Both the position numbers and the translations under genes were made by a program. The notes beneath the pieces are model-generated. The model was not told the origin of the DNA. It saw nothing but the letters and a program-made list of their open reading frames with translations, and made no database searches. From NCBI GenBank assembly GCA_015482705.2, contig JADMLA020000043.1, positions 1-63,408 on the forward strand: a stretch of 63,408 nucleotides of DNA, read 5' to 3'. How positions within the stretch are numbered: position 1 is the stretch's first letter; each line of letters starts with the position of its first letter. Of the stretch, positions 1 to 9,176 are shown one piece after another. The DNA is from Prosthecochloris sp. Its GTDB lineage: Bacteria > Bacteroidota > Chlorobiia > Chlorobiales > Chlorobiaceae.

Positions 1-95
1 GCCGCTGCCGCCGAGCCCAGGATGAACGGGGGATATGCCCAATCCAGCGTCCCTCGTGATGCTATCAGGGCTACTTTTTTCGTTGTTTCCGCCAT
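1..95 (-). CDS. DsrE2-like (DsrE/DsrF family) protein, 5' end only
   Basis: Reading leftward from an ATG, 31 complete codons run off the window edge: MAETTKKVALIASRGTLD, then a hydrophobic stretch with Tyr-Pro-Pro and several Ala. This matches the N-terminus of DsrE2-type proteins, small DsrE-fold sulfur-carrier relatives that are often membrane associated and found beside rhodanese, TusA and sulfur-export genes. It lies about 75 bases downstream of the DUF1634 gene on the same strand, so it is probably the third gene of a TauE-DUF1634-DsrE2 unit. No clear Shine-Dalgarno sequence precedes the ATG. The family assignment rests on only 31 residues, so function beyond sulfur handling cannot be judged. 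Confidence 0.6.
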   Translation of the reverse strand, partial: MAETTKKVALIASRGTLDWAYPPFILGSAAA

Positions 96-170
96 TGTAA
101 TTACTTTTCGTTACTGTTCTGAAAAACCTGTTCAAAACAACATGAATAAAACATACAACCGTTATAAATG

Positions 171-587
171 TCAGTGACCTGACCCGATAACACCACTTGC
201 CGCAAAAACCAGAACGAGAATTTGTAGAATGGAAATGATTGAATAGATGACGTTTTTCTCATTGAAAAACACACCCGTCACTGCGACAAGACACACTATG
301 GTAGCTGCTGCGAGATACGCCACCGACGCAAAACTCAGAACGTCTCCTTTAAGGATATCGGAAACCCACGCCCAACCTGTAGGCAGGTGAAACTGATGAT
401 TCAGCTCCGCAGCACTGCGATGCCAGTTCCCGGCAATATCATCGATCGAGACCGAAAGAGGCAGAAGCTCAAAGACATAAACCGCAAAACCGAATACAAC
501 CAAAACGATTCCCAGAGTCGAAACCCAATGCAGTACATGGGCATAAACAAGCTGGGCATTATTCGGATGTGCGTGATTGTTGTTCAT
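171..587 (-). CDS. DUF1634 family membrane protein
   Basis: A 138-residue protein with three hydrophobic segments, at about residues 12-37, 70-95 and 100-130. This fits DUF1634, a small membrane family that accompanies TauE/SafE permeases. I chose the ATG (protein starts MNNNHAHPNN) that overlaps the TGA of the upstream permease gene as ATGA. A longer reading upstream only extends into that gene with a Cys/Arg-rich, non-hydrophobic sequence. The overlap implies translational coupling with the permease, so it is probably an accessory subunit for sulfur-oxyanion or organosulfonate export. The biochemical role is unknown. Confidence 0.75.
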   Translation of the reverse strand: MNNNHAHPNNAQLVYAHVLHWVSTLGIVLVVFGFAVYVFELLPLSVSIDDIAGNWHRSAAELNHQFHLPTGWAWVSDILKGDVLSFASVAYLAAATIVCLVAVTGVFFNEKNVIYSIISILQILVLVFAASGVIGSGH

Positions 588-1537
588 ATTCCAAATCCCT
601 TGAATATCGCACGTACACCGGCGAGCAGCAGTAACGTTATAACAATGACCCTCACCGATTTCGTCCTTACCTTGGTCAACAGCTTGGCTCCTATCTTTGT
701 CCCAAGCATCATACCGGCTATCGAAGGAACAGCGATCAGAGGCAAAACGGCACCTTTGTGAAGGTAAACCCATGCAGCAGCAGTGTCATTGATGGAAAGC
801 ACAAAGACACTGGTTGCCACCGACACTTTCAAAGGGGCTCCAAGCACGAGATTGAAAACAGGAACATTTGCCCAGCCGGCACCAAGCCCGAACATTCCAG
901 CCATAAAGCCGATAACGACGAACAATACAAGCCCGACAGGGGTACGGTGAATCTTCCAGTCGATATCTTTCTTCAGCGATTCCTCATAGTAAATCCCCTG
1001 AATATGTAAAACCTGTGACAGCTTGTCAGACGCTGTGACTTCAGGAAATTCGGATTTCCTGGCCCGCAGCATCACGATAGCAATGAAAACAATAGTGCAC
1101 CCGAGGGCTAGCTGAATAATGTGAGCAGGCAATGCAAGACCGACAAGAGCGCCAAAAATGGAACTTACAGAACCGATCAGGGCCATGGAAAGGGCAAGTT
1201 TCAAATGAGCAAGCCCTTTTTTCAAAAGAGGTGACCCTGCAGAAAGAGCCCCTGCAAGAGCAACCATCAAACCGGCACCTCGAACAAAATCAAGATGAAA
1301 GGGAAAAAGACTGCTGACAATCGGTACATAAAGTACCCCACCGCCAACACCGGCAACAATAGCGACAATTCCAAGAAAAAAAGAAAATACAAAGAGAAGG
1401 AGCACCCAGACCCACCAAACCATACTTTCGGCAGGAACAGCTTCAGCGCCAAGAACAACCTGCGGTGATACAACAAGCAATACTGACAGAAACAGCATTA
1501 ACGACCCAAAAAACTTACCGCTGGTTGTTGAAAACAT
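584..1537 (-). CDS. TauE/SafE-family sulfite/organosulfonate exporter
   Basis: A 317-residue protein with about eight transmembrane helices and the two-fold repeat typical of the TauE/SafE (DUF81) family. Glycine-rich motifs occur in each half (GIVAIVAGVGGGVLYVP near residue 57, GFMAGMFGLGAGWANVP near residue 215). Members export sulfite, sulfoacetate or related anions across the inner membrane. The first 30 residues look like a cleavable signal or an extra helix. The gene lies downstream of dsrW on the same strand after a 165-base gap and is coupled by ATGA to the DUF1634 gene. Next to a sulfite-producing Dsr pathway, removal of excess sulfite is a reasonable inference, but the substrate is not shown by the sequence. 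Confidence 0.85.
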   Translation of the reverse strand: MFSTTSGKFFGSLMLFLSVLLVVSPQVVLGAEAVPAESMVWWVWVLLLFVFSFFLGIVAIVAGVGGGVLYVPIVSSLFPFHLDFVRGAGLMVALAGALSAGSPLLKKGLAHLKLALSMALIGSVSSIFGALVGLALPAHIIQLALGCTIVFIAIVMLRARKSEFPEVTASDKLSQVLHIQGIYYEESLKKDIDWKIHRTPVGLVLFVVIGFMAGMFGLGAGWANVPVFNLVLGAPLKVSVATSVFVLSINDTAAAWVYLHKGAVLPLIAVPSIAGMMLGTKIGAKLLTKVRTKSVRVIVITLLLLAGVRAIFKGFGI

Positions 1538-1702
1538 GAAAGACGTTTATTGAAAAGTTGGGTGTGATGAAGAGGATACGTCCGAACCATTTCACTGCAA
1601 CACCGAATAGATGAATAAATATATAGTTTATTTGGAAAATACTGGAACTTAACAACTGTTTATTCAGAAAAAAAAACCGGATAAAGACACTTTTTTACAC
1701 CG

Positions 1703-3100
1703 TTACACCAAAGAAACATCGAAAAGAGTTATGTATTCGATGTCTGTTTTCGAATCGGCTGTCCTTACCGTTATCTTTTCAGGTATCTCCGAGTACATTG
1801 TTTTAAAGAGCCGGACACATTCCGGCGAAGAAAAGTAGATTTCATCGATACAATCAAGCTCGATTCTTTCCTCCGGGACAGATGAAGATTGAGCGGAGAC
1901 ATCGAGAAATATCACACTGTTTTTCAGTGCTGTCAGTTCATCGACAAGATAATCATCGAAAGAACCCGAACAGGGAATGACAATACTCTCATCCGTTATC
2001 CCAAGGCTTCTCATTTCCACGACGACCTCTTCGGAGGTTCCGGCGTCGAGGCACAAGTCAGGCAGAACTCCGTGTTTCAAGAGTTCTGCAGAAGCGGCTC
2101 TGCCTACCGGACAAAAAACGGTGTTCACAAAATCCCCAACAGTGAGATCCTGTTCGAAAAGATGGTTGAAAAAACCACGCACCGCATATTTGTCAGGGAA
2201 AAGAAACATGAGCTCGGCACGTATATCCTCAACCGTTTCCTTTACACGTTCCTGTTCATGTCGCTTGAGCTCATTGCAGGAATAACGAACCAGAACGTAC
2301 TCGCCGTTTTCATATCTATTTGCTCCATCACCGGTTACCAGTACTTTCTTCTTTTTACCGAACCAGTAATCATCGATAAACTCGGTAATGTTTTCTCCCA
2401 GAACAAGCAGTGCCGGTGAGACAACTTTCTTGTCCTTGTTTTTTAGCTCGCCAAGAGTTCCTGCAAATATCTTCTGGTTATAGCGAGTCGCATTCTGAAC
2501 GATGGCAACCTTGGCTGTTTCGGCTTTTCCTTTTCCAATGAGAGCCTTTGCAACATCGCTGGCTGACGACGCAACCATATAATAAACAATGGTGTCCGCA
2601 TCAGGAACGTGTATCTTGTCCAGGGGATGACCCGTACAGAATGCCACGGATGAGGACACGTGTCGTATGGTCAAAGGAATTTCTGTATAGGCACTTGCAC
2701 CTTGAGCAGCCGTAATGCCGGGAATTATTTCATACTCGATGCCGTGTTTCCGCAAAAAAGCTATTTCTTCTCCTCCCCTGCCGAAAACATACGGATCACC
2801 TCCTTTTAACCGGGCGACTTTCCTCCCGAGCTTCGCATGAAACACGATCTCCTGGTTTATCGCATCCTGTGCAAAATGGTGTTTGTCTTTTCTTTTTCCG
2901 GTATATATTTTCAGGGCATCAAACTGCCCAACCAACTCACTGCTCACAAGATTGTCGTAAAGAATCACATCGACCTCGTGCAGGACTCTCTCTGCTTTGA
3001 CCGTCAGCAATTCGGGATCTCCCGGGCCGGCGCCGATGATGTAGACGTAACCTTTTTTATGTGATTCCGTAGCTGCTTTCTTTGTTAGAAATTCATTCAT
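1703..3100 (-). CDS. dsrW: DsrW: uroporphyrinogen-III C-methyltransferase fused to a HemD-like domain
   Basis: A 465-residue two-domain protein. Residues about 17-250 are a SUMT/CobA methyltransferase with the SAM-binding GAGPGDPELLTVKAERVL segment and the GGDPYVFGRGGEE loop. It makes precorrin-2 from uroporphyrinogen III in siroheme synthesis. Residues about 255-465 look like a diverged uroporphyrinogen-III synthase: segments such as FPDKYAVRGFFNHL and CPVGRAASAELLKHG align by eye with HemD motifs. With the upstream dsrV gene it supplies siroheme for DsrAB. It is the last gene of the dsr cluster. The start has only a weak ribosome site. The HemD half is divergent enough that its activity is uncertain; the methyltransferase half is clear. 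Confidence 0.88.
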   Translation of the reverse strand: MNEFLTKKAATESHKKGYVYIIGAGPGDPELLTVKAERVLHEVDVILYDNLVSSELVGQFDALKIYTGKRKDKHHFAQDAINQEIVFHAKLGRKVARLKGGDPYVFGRGGEEIAFLRKHGIEYEIIPGITAAQGASAYTEIPLTIRHVSSSVAFCTGHPLDKIHVPDADTIVYYMVASSASDVAKALIGKGKAETAKVAIVQNATRYNQKIFAGTLGELKNKDKKVVSPALLVLGENITEFIDDYWFGKKKKVLVTGDGANRYENGEYVLVRYSCNELKRHEQERVKETVEDIRAELMFLFPDKYAVRGFFNHLFEQDLTVGDFVNTVFCPVGRAASAELLKHGVLPDLCLDAGTSEEVVVEMRSLGITDESIVIPCSGSFDDYLVDELTALKNSVIFLDVSAQSSSVPEERIELDCIDEIYFSSPECVRLFKTMYSEIPEKITVRTADSKTDIEYITLFDVSLV

Positions 3101-3199
3101 CGCTCAATACTTTTTGCATCATCTATTTTCACGCATCAGATTGAAACAACATCCTCCGGCCATTTTACTATGGGGCTGAACCACAGCAAGAACTGCAAC

Positions 3200-3646
3200 T
3201 CAACCATCCCGAAACATCTCTCGTATCCGGTTCCGCCATGCGACAGCTTTTTTTACATCCTGACCATTAGACGAAACGGCAATGGTCATTTCATTTTCCT
3301 TGATAACCGCAGGTGAGATAAAGTCAGAAAGTTCCCGATTGTCGACAACATTGACCATGATACCCCTTGCTGCAGCATCTGCTTTTACCTTGCGATTGAC
3401 CTCGAAACTGTCAGTTGCGGCATAGACAAGAAAAAAGCCATCGAGATCGGTCTCTTCATATTTCTTGCAGACAATCTCGAAACCTTTTCCTTTCAGAGCA
3501 TCATGTATCTCCGTGGCGACAATGGTAATGTTCCGTGTATATCTTTCTACAGTCTGTATCTTGTGCAAGGCAATGTTTCCACCTCCGATAAAAAGAATCT
3601 TCTTATCATCGATCCTTATGTTCAGCGGCAAAAAAACTTTTATCAT
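3200..3646 (-). CDS. dsrV: DsrV: precorrin-2 dehydrogenase (siroheme synthase N-domain)
   Basis: A 148-residue protein matching the N-terminal NAD-binding part of CysG/Met8p. It has a Rossmann motif FIGGGNIALHKIQTVERY near residue 19, the VYAATDSFEVNRKV segment (counterpart of the AATdd..vN motif) and a VNVVDNRELSDFISPAVI segment before the C-terminal part. It oxidises precorrin-2 to sirohydrochlorin using NAD+. The ferrochelatase step may be done by the same polypeptide, as in Met8p, or elsewhere. It lies between dsrP and dsrW, in the dsrV position of the Chlorobiaceae cluster. It is shorter than Met8p because it lacks most of the C-terminal dimerisation part. No good ribosome site is visible before the ATG. 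Confidence 0.88.
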   Translation of the reverse strand: MIKVFLPLNIRIDDKKILFIGGGNIALHKIQTVERYTRNITIVATEIHDALKGKGFEIVCKKYEETDLDGFFLVYAATDSFEVNRKVKADAAARGIMVNVVDNRELSDFISPAVIKENEMTIAVSSNGQDVKKAVAWRNRIREMFRDG

Positions 3647-3759
3647 AACTGATTTATTCGCAAATAGTTACAAGGATTATTACATATAAAACCCATACAT
3701 GGATATTGAAATCGACACCATGTCTACAGTGTATATCGTATAAAGAGGGCTGCGGGTTT

Positions 3760-4911
3760 TCAATCCTGGGTTTTCACTGCTGCAGCAATCTTCAACAGTA
3801 GTGTCAGCAGAAGTATTCCTATTGCCCAGATGCCAAAAGTTATGGACACTTCACCCAAAGTCGGCATATATCCTACAATCTCCTCGAGCGGTGAGGGAAC
3901 AAAGCCTCCGATAATCAACCCGACGCCTTTGTCGATCCATATGGAAACCACTATTCCGATACACGCCATTATCAACCATTTGGAAGATGTTCTGAGTTTC
4001 GGTATCAACAGCACAACCAAAGAGCCTAAACCGACAATCATCGATACGCGCATCCAGGGAACAAGCTGGCCTTTGCCATGAAGGCCGAAAAACAGATACT
4101 GAAGGCCGTGCATGTGGCTTGGAATGTTGCTGTAGAACGCTGTAAAAAATTCCATCCCCAAAAGGAAGAAATTGATAATCGCCGCATAGGTCACAATCAC
4201 TGCAAGCTTGTTTATCGCCTGTTTACCTGCATCGAATCCGGTTGTTTTTTTGAGAATAAAAGAGACCAGAATCAAAATTGCTGGACCGGCTGCAAATGCC
4301 GATGCAAGGAAACGGGGAGCAAGTACTGCAGTAAGCCAGAGATGTCTGCCTGGCAATCCTGCATACAAAAACGCAGTCACAGTATGAATACTGACTGCCC
4401 AGGGAATGGAAAGATAAATAACGGGCTTGACCCATTTCGGTGGCTGCACCCCTTTCCTCTCCGCGCCGAGTACCGTCCAACCGCTGACGATATTCAACAG
4501 CAAATAACCGGTCAGTACCGTGGCGTCCCAGAAAAGCATCGAGTTCGGCGTCGGATAGAGCATTACATTGAGTATCCTGTCGGGTCTGCCGAGATCGACG
4601 AGAATGAATAACAGACACATTATCGTTGCTGTAACCGCGAGAAACTCACCGATGATGACAATCTTGCCGAAAGCCTTGTAATCGTGCAGATAATAGGGAA
4701 GGACAACCATCACAGCAGATGCAGCCACACCGACAAGAAATGTAAACTGTGCAATGTAGACCCCCCAGCTGACATCCCTGCCCATCCCCGTGAGGGTAAG
4801 ACCCGTGGTCAGCTGATTGATGTAGGAATAGATGCCTGCTGAAATGATAACAAGCAGGAACACGATCCAGCCCCAGTAATTACGGTCTCCGTTAAATGCT
4901 TTCTCTATCAT
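3760..4911 (-). CDS. dsrP: DsrP: NrfD-like membrane subunit of the DsrMKJOP complex
   Basis: A 383-residue integral membrane protein with about ten hydrophobic helices, the NrfD/PsrC-type quinone-interacting subunit of DsrMKJOP. Landmarks are an N-terminal helix after GDRNYWGWIVF, a VDLGRPDRILNVMLYPTP loop (the DxGRP motif common in NrfD proteins) and a C-terminal helix ending in a short cytoplasmic tail. The complex links periplasmic electron carriers and the menaquinone pool to cytoplasmic DsrC trisulfide chemistry. The start is 9 bases after the dsrO stop, so the two are probably co-translated. Assignment is firm from sequence and gene order. Confidence 0.93.
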   Translation of the reverse strand: MIEKAFNGDRNYWGWIVFLLVIISAGIYSYINQLTTGLTLTGMGRDVSWGVYIAQFTFLVGVAASAVMVVLPYYLHDYKAFGKIVIIGEFLAVTATIMCLLFILVDLGRPDRILNVMLYPTPNSMLFWDATVLTGYLLLNIVSGWTVLGAERKGVQPPKWVKPVIYLSIPWAVSIHTVTAFLYAGLPGRHLWLTAVLAPRFLASAFAAGPAILILVSFILKKTTGFDAGKQAINKLAVIVTYAAIINFFLLGMEFFTAFYSNIPSHMHGLQYLFFGLHGKGQLVPWMRVSMIVGLGSLVVLLIPKLRTSSKWLIMACIGIVVSIWIDKGVGLIIGGFVPSPLEEIVGYMPTLGEVSITFGIWAIGILLLTLLLKIAAAVKTQD

Positions 4912-4920
4912 GAGGAATCA

Positions 4921-5700
4921 TTATATGATGTAGAAAACGGATGGCCTGGTACCCAGTTCAGCCCTCCGTTGCAATGTGTGGTTCTTTTCGAGCAACAATC
5001 TGACTTCCGACTCCGGGTCATTCAGATCTCCGAATGTCAATACACCTTCCGGACACGCTGCAACACAAGCAGGTTGCAGTCCCTGTGCAAGCCGCTCGGA
5101 ACAGAAGTTACATTTTTCAACTACACCCCTTTCCCTGGTGGGGTATGCCTGGCTCCTTTTTGGAATAGCCGGTCTTGGATCTCTCCAGTTGAAGCTTCTC
5201 GCCCCGTAAGGACAGGCGGCCATACAGAAGCGGCAGCCGATGCAACGATGATAATCCATCGCGACAATACCGTCCCAGTCGCGCTTGAATGTCGCCTTTG
5301 TCGGGCACGCTCTTACGCAAGGCGGATTATCACAGTGGTTACAAAGAGCCAGATATGACCGCTCCCTGGTTTCTTCACTGACAAACTGCGCACTCTCACC
5401 AGGAAAAACATTTCCATAGGGGCTTTTCCATATCCATTTTATCTCATCTTTGATGTTATCGAAATCAGGCACATTGTGCACCTCGTGGCATGCGTCTATG
5501 CATTTCGTACACCCATCCTTACATTTTCGTGTATCGATAACCATTCCCCAGCGTCTTCCTGAAGCAGAATCTTCATGAGTTGTCGACGCAACCGCCGATT
5601 CAAATGAAGACTTCGGAAAAATACCGGAAGCGACTCCCAGACCTGCAAGGACACCTAAACCGGTTTTCTTGATAAACTCTCTTCTATTCTCGTTCATCAC
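4921..5700 (-). CDS. dsrO: DsrO: periplasmic iron-sulfur subunit of DsrMKJOP
   Basis: A 259-residue protein with a twin-arginine signal at the N-terminus (NRREFIKKTGLGVLAG), followed by a four-cluster ferredoxin fold. Cysteine motifs read CKDGCTKCIDACH, CNHCDNPPCVRACP, CIGCRFCMAACP and CNFCSERLAQGLQPACVAACP. It is the electron-wire subunit between the triheme cytochrome DsrJ and the membrane subunit DsrP. Folding in the cytoplasm and Tat export are expected for such cluster proteins. Spacing to dsrJ (8 bases) and dsrP (9 bases) indicates one transcript. Confidence 0.94.
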   Translation of the reverse strand: MMNENRREFIKKTGLGVLAGLGVASGIFPKSSFESAVASTTHEDSASGRRWGMVIDTRKCKDGCTKCIDACHEVHNVPDFDNIKDEIKWIWKSPYGNVFPGESAQFVSEETRERSYLALCNHCDNPPCVRACPTKATFKRDWDGIVAMDYHRCIGCRFCMAACPYGARSFNWRDPRPAIPKRSQAYPTRERGVVEKCNFCSERLAQGLQPACVAACPEGVLTFGDLNDPESEVRLLLEKNHTLQRRAELGTRPSVFYII

Positions 5701-5708
5701 ATTGTTTT

Positions 5709-6071
5709 CTACATTTCATGATGACATCCATAGCAGTTCGGTTTGGCACCTGCATAGGTGTGACAGTTTATACAAAACCCCCTGCTGCCATGACATTCAA
5801 AGCAAGTGTTCAGGCTTTTTTCAAATTCTCTGCCGTCAGGAGTTACATGAATGCGCTCACCATCGCGCACTGACGAATGACGCCACTTGTTCAAAAGAAG
5901 CATGTGGTTCTCACGCATGTATTCTCTCGACTCGACACAGTTTTCACCGGGCCCTTTCGCAACCGGTGTCGGAATTTTTTTTGCTTCACCTTCCTGCCAG
6001 AATGCATAGGTTACCGCAAAGAAAAAAAGCGCCAATCCCCCAAAGACAAGTATGCGTTCCCTAATCTTCAT
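5709..6071 (-). CDS. dsrJ: DsrJ: triheme cytochrome c of DsrMKJOP
   Basis: A 120-residue protein with one N-terminal membrane anchor (ERILVFGGLALFFFAVTYAFW), a periplasmic domain and exactly three CxxCH heme sites clustered in the last 35 residues (CFECH, CINCH, CYGCH). A Cys in the ENCVESREYM segment could supply the unusual Cys ligand reported for one DsrJ heme. I chose the ATG preceded by AGGTGG at good spacing. That start lies inside the dsrK 3' end (11-base overlap), implying coupling. A start 12 bases further upstream is possible but has a poorer site. Confidence 0.92.
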   Translation of the reverse strand: MKIRERILVFGGLALFFFAVTYAFWQEGEAKKIPTPVAKGPGENCVESREYMRENHMLLLNKWRHSSVRDGERIHVTPDGREFEKSLNTCFECHGSRGFCINCHTYAGAKPNCYGCHHEM

Positions 6072-7710
6072 CTTCCACCTCATCCTGGAATCCGGCCATT
6101 GGGTCCTCCCTCATGTCCTCGGTTCTTTTGTTTTCACCCTCCATAACAAGAGCGTTTCCGACCAACTCGTGAAGACCGTAAACTGAAACCCCTGGATTCC
6201 AGTAGTTCATCAGGGCAGGTAACGTTGCTCGATCGATAGCGCATATCGTAACGAGAGAATCCACATCGTGCTTCTCTTTAACATGCCTTACTGCATTGGC
6301 TCTGGGAAAACCGCCTCTCAAACGAATATCCATATACTCTTCTGTATTGATACCACTCCCCGAACCACAGCAGAAGGTCTGCTCACGAATGGTGTTTTCA
6401 GGCATCTCGTGAAAGGTGTTGCATACATTATTCAATACATACCTCGGCTCCTCGAGCATTCCCATCCCCCTGGCTATGTTACAGGAATCGTGGAACGTCG
6501 TTCGCAGATGGTCATTGCGTTTGGGATCGAGCTTCAGTTTACCGTGTCTGATAAGATCCGCGGTAAACTCGACAATATGTACCATTTTTGTAGATGCCGC
6601 ATTGGTGAATGTGGTCCCGGTCAAGGGTGAAACCGGTTGTTCGAGAAAATCAGCCGGACCATTCATGGTATCCATGTATTGATGTACGACTCTCCACATA
6701 TGTCCACATTCACCACCAAGCAACCATTTGACACCCAGCCTCTCAGCCTCATGGTACATTTTGGCATTGAGTTTTTTTGCCATCTCGTTAGAGGTGAAAA
6801 ATCCAAAATTCCCTCCTTCCGAAGCGTAGGTGCTGATGGTGTAATCCAGACCGATGTGCTCGAAAAGCATCATATACCCCATCATCGTGTACACACCCGG
6901 CTCGGCGAAGACATCACCTGAAGGTGTTATGAACAATATTTCAGCTCCCTTTCGGTTGAACGTTGGATTAACGGTCACTCCGGTAAGATCTTCAATGTCT
7001 TCGGCAAGCGACTCGATATTCTGCACAAACGTGTGCGGCTCGATCCCCAAGTGATTCCCTGTTCGGTTACAGTTCGATACCGGTTCAAGAATCCAGTTGT
7101 TGTTAACCCCGATAAGGTGTAGCAACTCTCTGCCCATCATCGTGATCTCCGCTGTATCGATACCGAACGGACAGAAAACGGAGCAGCGGCGGCATTCGGT
7201 ACACTGGTGGAAGTACATATGCCACTCCTTGATAACTTCGGGAGTCAGCTTTCTCGCCCCGGAAAAACCTTTGAGGATTTTCTCAGCAAGAGGAAAATCG
7301 TTCCGATACACGGAACGGATTAGTTCGGCTCGTGCAACCGGCATATTCTTGGGGTCTCCCGTACCCAGGAAAAAATGACACTTGTCGGCACAGGCCCCGC
7401 AACGCACGCAGATATCCAGAAAAAGCTTGAAAGAACGGAACCGTTCAAGACGGTCTTTCATACCATCCTTGATGGTTTTTTCCCACCCGTCGGGTAACTT
7501 CCAGTCTTCATCTGTCGGTGACCACTTTCTTGGATTTGCGAATCCAATATCTTCGACAATTTCAGGTTTGGCAGGATAACACCAGTTTCCATCTCGGAAC
7601 TCTACAGGCGTATCGAACAACTCCTTGTCAGGATAATCGCCTTTCAGGAGGCTTGGTTTTTCCTCGAACTCTTTTTTCAGTTCCGATTGTTTTGGAGCAA
7701 ATTTCGGCAT
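6061..7710 (-). CDS. dsrK: DsrK: HdrD-like iron-sulfur subunit, DsrC trisulfide reductase
   Basis: A 549-residue cytoplasmic subunit related to heterodisulfide reductase HdrD. Two ferredoxin motifs lie at Cys101/104/107/111 (CVRCGACADKC) and Cys170/173/176/180 (CTECRRCSVFCP). Two CCG-type regions follow: one around FHDSCNIARGMG and one with CCGSGSG, which bind the special noncubane cluster for disulfide or trisulfide chemistry. The expected partner is DsrC, whose protein trisulfide is handled by DsrMK. It starts 2 bases after dsrM and overlaps dsrJ. Residues 1-90, rich in Trp and Asp, are typical of the longer DsrK form. Confidence 0.94.
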   Translation of the reverse strand: MPKFAPKQSELKKEFEEKPSLLKGDYPDKELFDTPVEFRDGNWCYPAKPEIVEDIGFANPRKWSPTDEDWKLPDGWEKTIKDGMKDRLERFRSFKLFLDICVRCGACADKCHFFLGTGDPKNMPVARAELIRSVYRNDFPLAEKILKGFSGARKLTPEVIKEWHMYFHQCTECRRCSVFCPFGIDTAEITMMGRELLHLIGVNNNWILEPVSNCNRTGNHLGIEPHTFVQNIESLAEDIEDLTGVTVNPTFNRKGAEILFITPSGDVFAEPGVYTMMGYMMLFEHIGLDYTISTYASEGGNFGFFTSNEMAKKLNAKMYHEAERLGVKWLLGGECGHMWRVVHQYMDTMNGPADFLEQPVSPLTGTTFTNAASTKMVHIVEFTADLIRHGKLKLDPKRNDHLRTTFHDSCNIARGMGMLEEPRYVLNNVCNTFHEMPENTIREQTFCCGSGSGINTEEYMDIRLRGGFPRANAVRHVKEKHDVDSLVTICAIDRATLPALMNYWNPGVSVYGLHELVGNALVMEGENKRTEDMREDPMAGFQDEVEDED

Positions 7711-7712
7711 AA

Positions 7713-8708
7713 TTATTTCTTTTCAACCGGCAGGTTCGCTTTTTTCATCTTTTCACGGAACTCATCTTCGTATTCGGCATAGGTCCTGAATTTACTGTCG
7801 GGATTCCAGGGATTCACATGCCTTTTTTCTCGACTGTTGTTGGCGAGATTACGTGTCGGACTCATGAAAATCCCGCCCATGTGCATCAACTTGCTGAATG
7901 GGAAATACATGGCAAGTACGCATACAAGGAAAAGATGAACATAGAAAAGTGCACCGATCCCTTCAGGAAGAGCGAGATTGAAATGGACAAGATTGACCAT
8001 CAGATCTTTTACCGACATCACATCGACTTTGACAATGTAGCGCATGAGAACTCCAACAAGCGCTATCGCCAAAATCATGAACAAAGGGAAGTAATCGGCA
8101 GGTAACGATATCAAACGTACCTTAACATCCTGAAACCGCCGAATCACAAGAAATGTCACCGCAGCAAGAAGAATGACATCGGTAACATATAATGCAGGAA
8201 GCGTTATATCCAGAAAACCGTCAACATCTTCGAGCAGCTGTACAAAACCAGGAACTTTAGCTATGAAAAAGCGGTAATGACGAAGCACGACAACCAGCAT
8301 CGACCAGTGAAAAGCAAGCCCGGCAAGCCATAACCACTTACTTGAACCATAGGCAAGTTTCGGGCCGTTGTGCAGCTCAGCCTTGGTGTTCCTGAAAAGA
8401 GAACGGAAAAAAAGCACTTCCGATAACACTCTTCCTGTAGCCTCCCAGAAATTGGATGGACTCTCGAGCCGGTTAGGTTTTATCCAGTCAAGAGATTTCT
8501 CCTGCCCACAGGTCGTAGGAATCCTGAAAGGAACGGGGCTTCTTGCCCAATCGACCACCCTGTAGATAAAACCACCGATAAAGACCACAATTGCAACGTA
8601 GGGTATGATCACACCGAACAGAAAACCGAGCCCGGCGAACTGCACCGCTACGTAAGGCACGAATGCCAATAGTACAACCATTATCAGAGGCATTACAGCT
8701 TTTTTCAT
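7713..8708 (-). CDS. dsrM: DsrM: cytochrome b membrane subunit of DsrMKJOP
   Basis: A 331-residue membrane protein with about six helices, including an N-terminal pair (residues 5-50) and a NarI/HdrE-like core with histidines in helices (for example LAFHWSMLVVVLRHYRFF and FYVHLFLVCVLAMYFPFSKLMHMGG) suited to heme b ligation. It passes electrons between menaquinol and DsrK. A soluble segment of about 45 residues closes the protein. Its ATG overlaps the dsrT stop as ATGA, and the dsrK ATG follows 2 bases later, so T-M-K are tightly coupled. Confidence 0.92.
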   Translation of the reverse strand: MKKAVMPLIMVVLLAFVPYVAVQFAGLGFLFGVIIPYVAIVVFIGGFIYRVVDWARSPVPFRIPTTCGQEKSLDWIKPNRLESPSNFWEATGRVLSEVLFFRSLFRNTKAELHNGPKLAYGSSKWLWLAGLAFHWSMLVVVLRHYRFFIAKVPGFVQLLEDVDGFLDITLPALYVTDVILLAAVTFLVIRRFQDVKVRLISLPADYFPLFMILAIALVGVLMRYIVKVDVMSVKDLMVNLVHFNLALPEGIGALFYVHLFLVCVLAMYFPFSKLMHMGGIFMSPTRNLANNSREKRHVNPWNPDSKFRTYAEYEDEFREKMKKANLPVEKK

Positions 8709-9160
8709 GCTTTGGCCCTCCTTGACATCATAAATGTCTGACGCTTGCTTTCTTCGACTTTCAGCTGATAGATTTTTTCACGGTGCACCATGTAACTATC
8801 GAATGCCTGGAGCGTAAGCTGTTCCATATCGGTCCGAAACTCGTCCCAATGTATCTGCTTCACCTTTCCAGGAGCAATTTCTCGCAGTATTGCTTGCAGT
8901 TCAAAAAAAAGCGACATCGCCTTAGAAGGCGGAAAATTCTGAACCGCAAGGATTCGTGATACTCTGTTCACTGTTTCGCCGACTCTTTCGGATGATTCAT
9001 CCAAAGCATCCAGAATTTCAGCCAATACGTCAGAAAGAGCCTCCGCCAAAGGAGTCCCCGAATGCATTCTTTGCGGAAAAAAGGCAAGAACGCTTTGCCG
9101 CCAACGCTCGAGAACAAGCGGTCTGTTTTTGTGTATCAACCTGATGTATTCTTTATTCAT
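8705..9160 (-). CDS. dsrT: DsrT: RsbRD N-terminal-like protein of the dsr cluster
   Basis: A 151-residue, largely helical soluble protein. The pattern (KNRPLVLERWRQSVLAFFP near residue 11, a conserved-looking FPPSKAMSLFFELQAILRE near 76) resembles the RsbRD N-terminal domain, a non-heme globin-like sensor module. It has no STAS or kinase domain attached. It occupies the dsrT position directly before dsrM and is coupled to it by ATGA. Its role in sulfur oxidation is not established; a sensory or assembly function for the membrane complex is possible. Position makes the dsrT name likely, and the domain call is moderate. Confidence 0.75.
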   Translation of the reverse strand: MNKEYIRLIHKNRPLVLERWRQSVLAFFPQRMHSGTPLAEALSDVLAEILDALDESSERVGETVNRVSRILAVQNFPPSKAMSLFFELQAILREIAPGKVKQIHWDEFRTDMEQLTLQAFDSYMVHREKIYQLKVEESKRQTFMMSRRAKA

Positions 9161-9176
9161 GACATACAGAAAAAAA

